A stretch of DNA of 8,425 nucleotides from an uncultured Bacteroidales bacterium (GTDB lineage: Bacteria; Bacteroidota; Bacteroidia; Bacteroidales; UBA932): NCBI GenBank assembly GCA_945982095.1, contig CAMFRR010000029.1, forward strand, positions 1-8,425, written 5' to 3'. A program made the translations under genes and the position numbers. How positions within the stretch are numbered: the stretch's first letter is position 1; every line of letters starts with the position of its first letter. Positions 5,973-8,425 of this stretch are shown piece by piece. Under the pieces are notes generated by a model. The model was not told the DNA's origin, searched no databases, and saw only the letters and a list, made by a program, of their open reading frames with translations.

Positions 5973-7862
5973 ATGAAAAAAGAAAACCTGATCGGTTTCA
6001 TACTGATTGGAGCCATACTCTTTGGTTTCAGCTGGTATCAGAGTACCGAAATCAAAAAACAACAGGCTGCCATACGCGCGTACAATGATTCCCTGGCTCT
6101 GGTGCAGCGCACAGAGTTCATTCTGGATTCAGTGGCCCGCGCAGAGGCAATTGCAAGGGGCGAAGAGTATTCTCCGTCCCTTCCTGTGAATGACGCAGCC
6201 TCCAAAAAGTCATTCTCAAACATTTACAAGGATTCTTGCCTCAACTTCGCAGCAGAATCCGCAGGACAGATTCTCACTCTTGAGAATTCCAAACTTAAAC
6301 TGGAAATCAACACCAGGGGCGCCGCTCCCCACAAGGTGGAAATCAAGGACTTCAAGGCTTATGGCCAGGACTCCCTCATTCTTGTGCGTCCGGGCAGCAG
6401 CGACTACAACCTCAGCATTTACGCCGGTGAGAATATCAATACCAAGGATTTCAGCTTCAGCGTTGAAAGTGCCAGTGAAAGTGAAGCTGTACTGCGCCTT
6501 TACTTTGCAAATGGTGGATATATCGAGCAGAAATATTCCCTGCAAGAGGATTCTTACATGGTGTATAACCAGCTGAGCTTCAAGGATATGGATGCTGTAA
6601 TCCCGCGTAATGTAAGCTCATTCCTCATTGACTGGAACCTTGATGTGCCTCGTCTGGAGAAGGGCTACAAGAACGAGAAACAGTACTCCAAGATGGATGT
6701 ACTCTGTCCTGGTGACAGCAAGCCTGACGTCTTCGGCAACGGTCGAGACGCCGACAAACGTTATGACACGAGCGTGAGCTGGTTCAACTTCCAGCAGCAG
6801 TTCTTCAGCAGCATAATGACAGCTGAGGAACCTTTCGCAGCAGGCGATTTCAGCCTCAAGTTCCAGCCTGATGGAAACGAGGAAGGTGACCTGATGAAGT
6901 GTAGCGCCAAGTTGCGCAACAGCCTCAGCCTCAAAGACGGCAATGCTTCTTACCATTACGAGTTCTACTTTGGCCCGAACAATTATCGCGTGCTGAAGAG
7001 CTATGACCGCAATTATGAGAAAGTCATCACCATCGGAGGCAAACTGATAGGTCTGATCACACGTTTCGTGATAATTCCTTGTTTCGAGCTGCTCAACAAG
7101 TTCATCAGCAACTATGGCCTGATAATACTCCTGATGACCCTAATCATCAAATTGGTCTTGTCTCCTCTTACCATCAAGAGCTACATGTCATCGGCCAAAA
7201 TACAGGCTATCAAGCCTGAGACGGACAAGATTAACGCAAAATATCCTAAAGCTGCAACAGACCAGAAGGAGGCTATGAAGAAGCAGCAAGCCACTATGGA
7301 ACTGTACAAGCGTGCCGGCATCAACCCTATGGGCGGCTGTCTGCCTATGCTGCTCCAGTTCCCTATACTCTGGGCCATGTTCCGCTTCTTCCCTGCATCC
7401 ATAGAGCTGCGCCAGCAGTCCTTCCTGTGGGCAGACGACCTCAGTGCATACGATTCTATACTGGATTTCGGCTTCAGCATACTGGGAATGGACCACATAA
7501 GCCTTTTCGCCCTGCTCATGGCCCTCTCCATGTTCTTCTACAGCAAGATGACTATGCCGCAGAGTGACGATCCTCAGATGGCCCCTATGAGATTCATGAG
7601 CGTATATCTGATGCCAGTCATGATGTTCTTCATCTGTAACGGTCTTTCGGCAGCCTTGAGCTACTACTACCTGCTCAGCAACCTGGTGACCATGGTACAG
7701 ACTTTCGTAATCAGGAAATGGATAGTACGTCCTGAGAAACTGCTCGCCCAGATTGAGGCAAACAGAAACAAGCCTTTGCCTAAGAGCAAGTGGCAGCAGA
7801 AGCTCGAAGAGGCTCAGAAAATGGCAGAAGCCCAGCAACGTGCTTCCCGCAATAAGAGATAA
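5973..7862 (+). CDS. yidC: Membrane protein insertase YidC
   Basis: YidC inserts and folds inner-membrane proteins, alone or with SecYEG. This 629-residue protein is the long Gram-negative form: an N-terminal membrane helix (about 6-22), a large periplasmic P1 domain (about 85-345), and the conserved Oxa1 core. The core includes the helix with Lys393 in LIIKLVLSPLT, which sits where the positively charged groove residue (Arg366 in E. coli) is found. It is followed by the cytoplasmic C1 hairpin (about 403-448), the NPMGGCLPMLLQFPILWAMF motif (451-470), and further helices near 505-524, 541-560 and 565-582. A basic tail (583-629, rich in Lys, Arg and Gln) may contact the ribosome. It is the last gene of the operon with the DUF349 protein, with only 3 bases between them, and an intrinsic terminator follows 32 bases downstream. 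Confidence 0.97.
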   Translation: MKKENLIGFILIGAILFGFSWYQSTEIKKQQAAIRAYNDSLALVQRTEFILDSVARAEAIARGEEYSPSLPVNDAASKKSFSNIYKDSCLNFAAESAGQILTLENSKLKLEINTRGAAPHKVEIKDFKAYGQDSLILVRPGSSDYNLSIYAGENINTKDFSFSVESASESEAVLRLYFANGGYIEQKYSLQEDSYMVYNQLSFKDMDAVIPRNVSSFLIDWNLDVPRLEKGYKNEKQYSKMDVLCPGDSKPDVFGNGRDADKRYDTSVSWFNFQQQFFSSIMTAEEPFAAGDFSLKFQPDGNEEGDLMKCSAKLRNSLSLKDGNASYHYEFYFGPNNYRVLKSYDRNYEKVITIGGKLIGLITRFVIIPCFELLNKFISNYGLIILLMTLIIKLVLSPLTIKSYMSSAKIQAIKPETDKINAKYPKAATDQKEAMKKQQATMELYKRAGINPMGGCLPMLLQFPILWAMFRFFPASIELRQQSFLWADDLSAYDSILDFGFSILGMDHISLFALLMALSMFFYSKMTMPQSDDPQMAPMRFMSVYLMPVMMFFICNGLSAALSYYYLLSNLVTMVQTFVIRKWIVRPEKLLAQIEANRNKPLPKSKWQQKLEEAQKMAEAQQRASRNKR

Positions 7863-7894
7863 TTAGGATTTTACAATAATTATTGTTTATAAAG

Positions 7895-7930
7895 AAGAGT
7901 GCAGGATCCTTTATGATTTTGCACTCTTTT
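7895..7930 (+). terminator. Intrinsic terminator of the DUF349-yidC operon
   Basis: AAGAGTGCA (7895-7903) pairs perfectly with TGCACTCTT (7920-7928), a 9-bp stem with a 16-base loop, running straight into a T-rich tract (TTTT, then CATTTATTTT). It lies 32 bases after the yidC stop. A separate 14-bp perfect palindrome, ACAATAATTATTGT (7873-7886), sits just before it and is probably incidental. Confidence 0.8.
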
Positions 7931-7962
7931 CATTTATTTTGCTTAGAAAATTAAAGTTATTA

Positions 7963-7994
7963 TTTGTATTTTGCTGGATTATTGACTAATTTTA
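7963..7994 (+). promoter_or_regulatory. Candidate promoter of the MFS transporter gene
   Basis: TTTG at 7963-7966 matches the -33 element, and TAATTTTA at 7987-7994 matches the -7 consensus TAnnTTTG except for the last base, with 20 bases between them. This would start transcription near 8000, about 15 bases before the ATG at 8015. The surrounding DNA is very A/T-rich, so chance matches are easy. Confidence 0.4.
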
Positions 7995-8014
7995 TCTGCT
8001 ATAAATTTTAAAAA

Positions 8015-8377
8015 ATGAAAGATTCAACACTCACCAAAAATCAAATGTGGAACCTGAGCTTCGGTTTCTTTGGAGTTCAGATTGCCTATGCTTTACAGAG
8101 TGCGAACATATCAAGAATTTTCGCCACTTTGGGAGCAGATCCTCATCAACTTAGCTTTTTCTGGATATTGCCTCCTTTGATGGGCATGATTGTTCAGCCT
8201 CTCATTGGCAAATGGAGCGACAAGACTTGGTGCAGACTGGGCAGGCGCAAACCATATTTGCTGGTGGGTGCACTGATTGCCGTCCTTGTTATGTTTTTCC
8301 TGCCTAATGCAGGAAGCTTGGATTTTTCTGCCAAGCTCTTCCTTGGCCTGAACGGGGCAATGTGGTTCGGTCTATTC
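8015..8377 (+). CDS. MFS sugar transporter (SLC45/GPH-like), N-terminal fragment
   Basis: These are the first 121 genuine codons of a major facilitator transporter, cut off at the contig end. Visible features are a first membrane helix in MWNLSFGFFGVQIAYALQ (about 11-28), a second at about 47-66 ending in QPLIGKW, the MFS motif A (GKWSDKTWCRLGRRKP, 65-80), and a third helix at about 81-97. The pattern NLSFGFFGVQ with a GADPHQL loop resembles the SLC45-type sugar transporters of Bacteroidota that often accompany maltose or other disaccharide phosphorylase genes; the substrate here is only a guess. The open reading frame continues in frame through 8425, but the last 16 codons come from sequencing adapter and must be dropped. 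It is a separate transcription unit from yidC, with a terminator and a candidate promoter between. Confidence 0.85.
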
Positions 8378-8425
8378 CTGTCTCTTATACACATCTCGAG
8401 CCCACGAGACGGACTCCTATCTCGT
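8378..8425 (+). other. Illumina Nextera adapter contamination (not genomic)
   Basis: The last 48 bases are synthetic. CTGTCTCTTATACACATCT (8378-8396) is exactly the 19-bp Tn5 mosaic end used in Nextera libraries. CGAGCCCACGAGAC (8397-8410) is the Nextera read-2 adapter with one C missing at its start. GGACTCCT (8411-8418) matches the i7 index known as N705. ATCTCGT (8419-8425) begins the constant P7 flank. Adapter parts in this order cannot be explained by a natural transposon. True genomic sequence ends at 8377. Confidence 0.97.

Noticed and set aside
7188..7838. Long minus-strand open frame (216 codons) antisense to yidC
   Set aside because: It lies wholly within the clearly coding yidC and its translation shows no recognisable domain; it is a codon-usage shadow.
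7863..8014. Small RNA or riboswitch in the 152-base gap after yidC
   Set aside because: Apart from the terminator, an A/T palindrome and a candidate promoter, I see no conserved structured element.
8194..8394. Minus-strand open frame of 66 codons starting MCIRDR
   Set aside because: Its start codon lies inside the Nextera mosaic end and the rest is antisense to the MFS gene; it is an artefact.
8378..8396. Tn5/IS50 mosaic end, suggesting a natural transposon end
   Set aside because: The following bases are the read-2 adapter, an 8-base index and the P7 flank, which occur only in sequencing libraries; there is no transposase or target duplication.

Overview
This window looks like an assembled contig end from a member of the Bacteroidota, most likely a Bacteroidales gut-type anaerobe. 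The evidence is the close match of several proteins to Bacteroidales versions (the OadA N-terminus, OadG, TrmD, a large YidC with a lysine in the groove position, UPF0371/DUF1846). In addition, four intergenic -7 elements fit the Bacteroidota consensus TAnnTTTG, and strong Shine-Dalgarno sequences are absent. A genus cannot be assigned from what is visible.

Layout. Positions 1-512 (minus strand) carry the start of a sodium-pumping oxaloacetate decarboxylase operon: oadG, then the first 85 codons of the alpha (carboxyltransferase) subunit, which runs off the left edge. A compact divergent promoter region (513-587) separates it from a plus-strand membrane-anchored alpha/beta hydrolase (588-1550). 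That gene converges on a minus-strand pair transcribed from about 3620 down to 1568: a UPF0371/DUF1846 protein followed by a YfcE-like metallophosphoesterase. Upstream of these, also on the minus strand, is trmD (3676-4359). A second short divergent promoter region (4360-4427) separates trmD from a plus-strand operon of a four-repeat DUF349 coiled-coil protein and the membrane insertase YidC (4428-7862). This operon ends at a clear intrinsic terminator. Last comes the start of an MFS sugar transporter (8015 onward).

The most important point for anyone using this sequence is at the right end. Positions 8378-8425 are not genomic. They are an Illumina Nextera adapter: the 19-bp mosaic end, the read-2 adapter (one C missing), an 8-base i7 index reading GGACTCCT, and the first 7 bases of the P7 flank. 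The MFS gene is therefore truncated at 8377 by the contig end, and its last 16 apparent codons are artificial.

Biologically the window is mostly conserved housekeeping: Na+-linked decarboxylation, tRNA G37 methylation, membrane protein insertion, and a probable sugar transporter. I did not find a convincing new defence, mobile or regulatory system. The points worth a second look are the near-symmetric divergent promoters, the uncharacterised DUF1846-phosphoesterase and DUF349-YidC pairings, and the adapter artefact.
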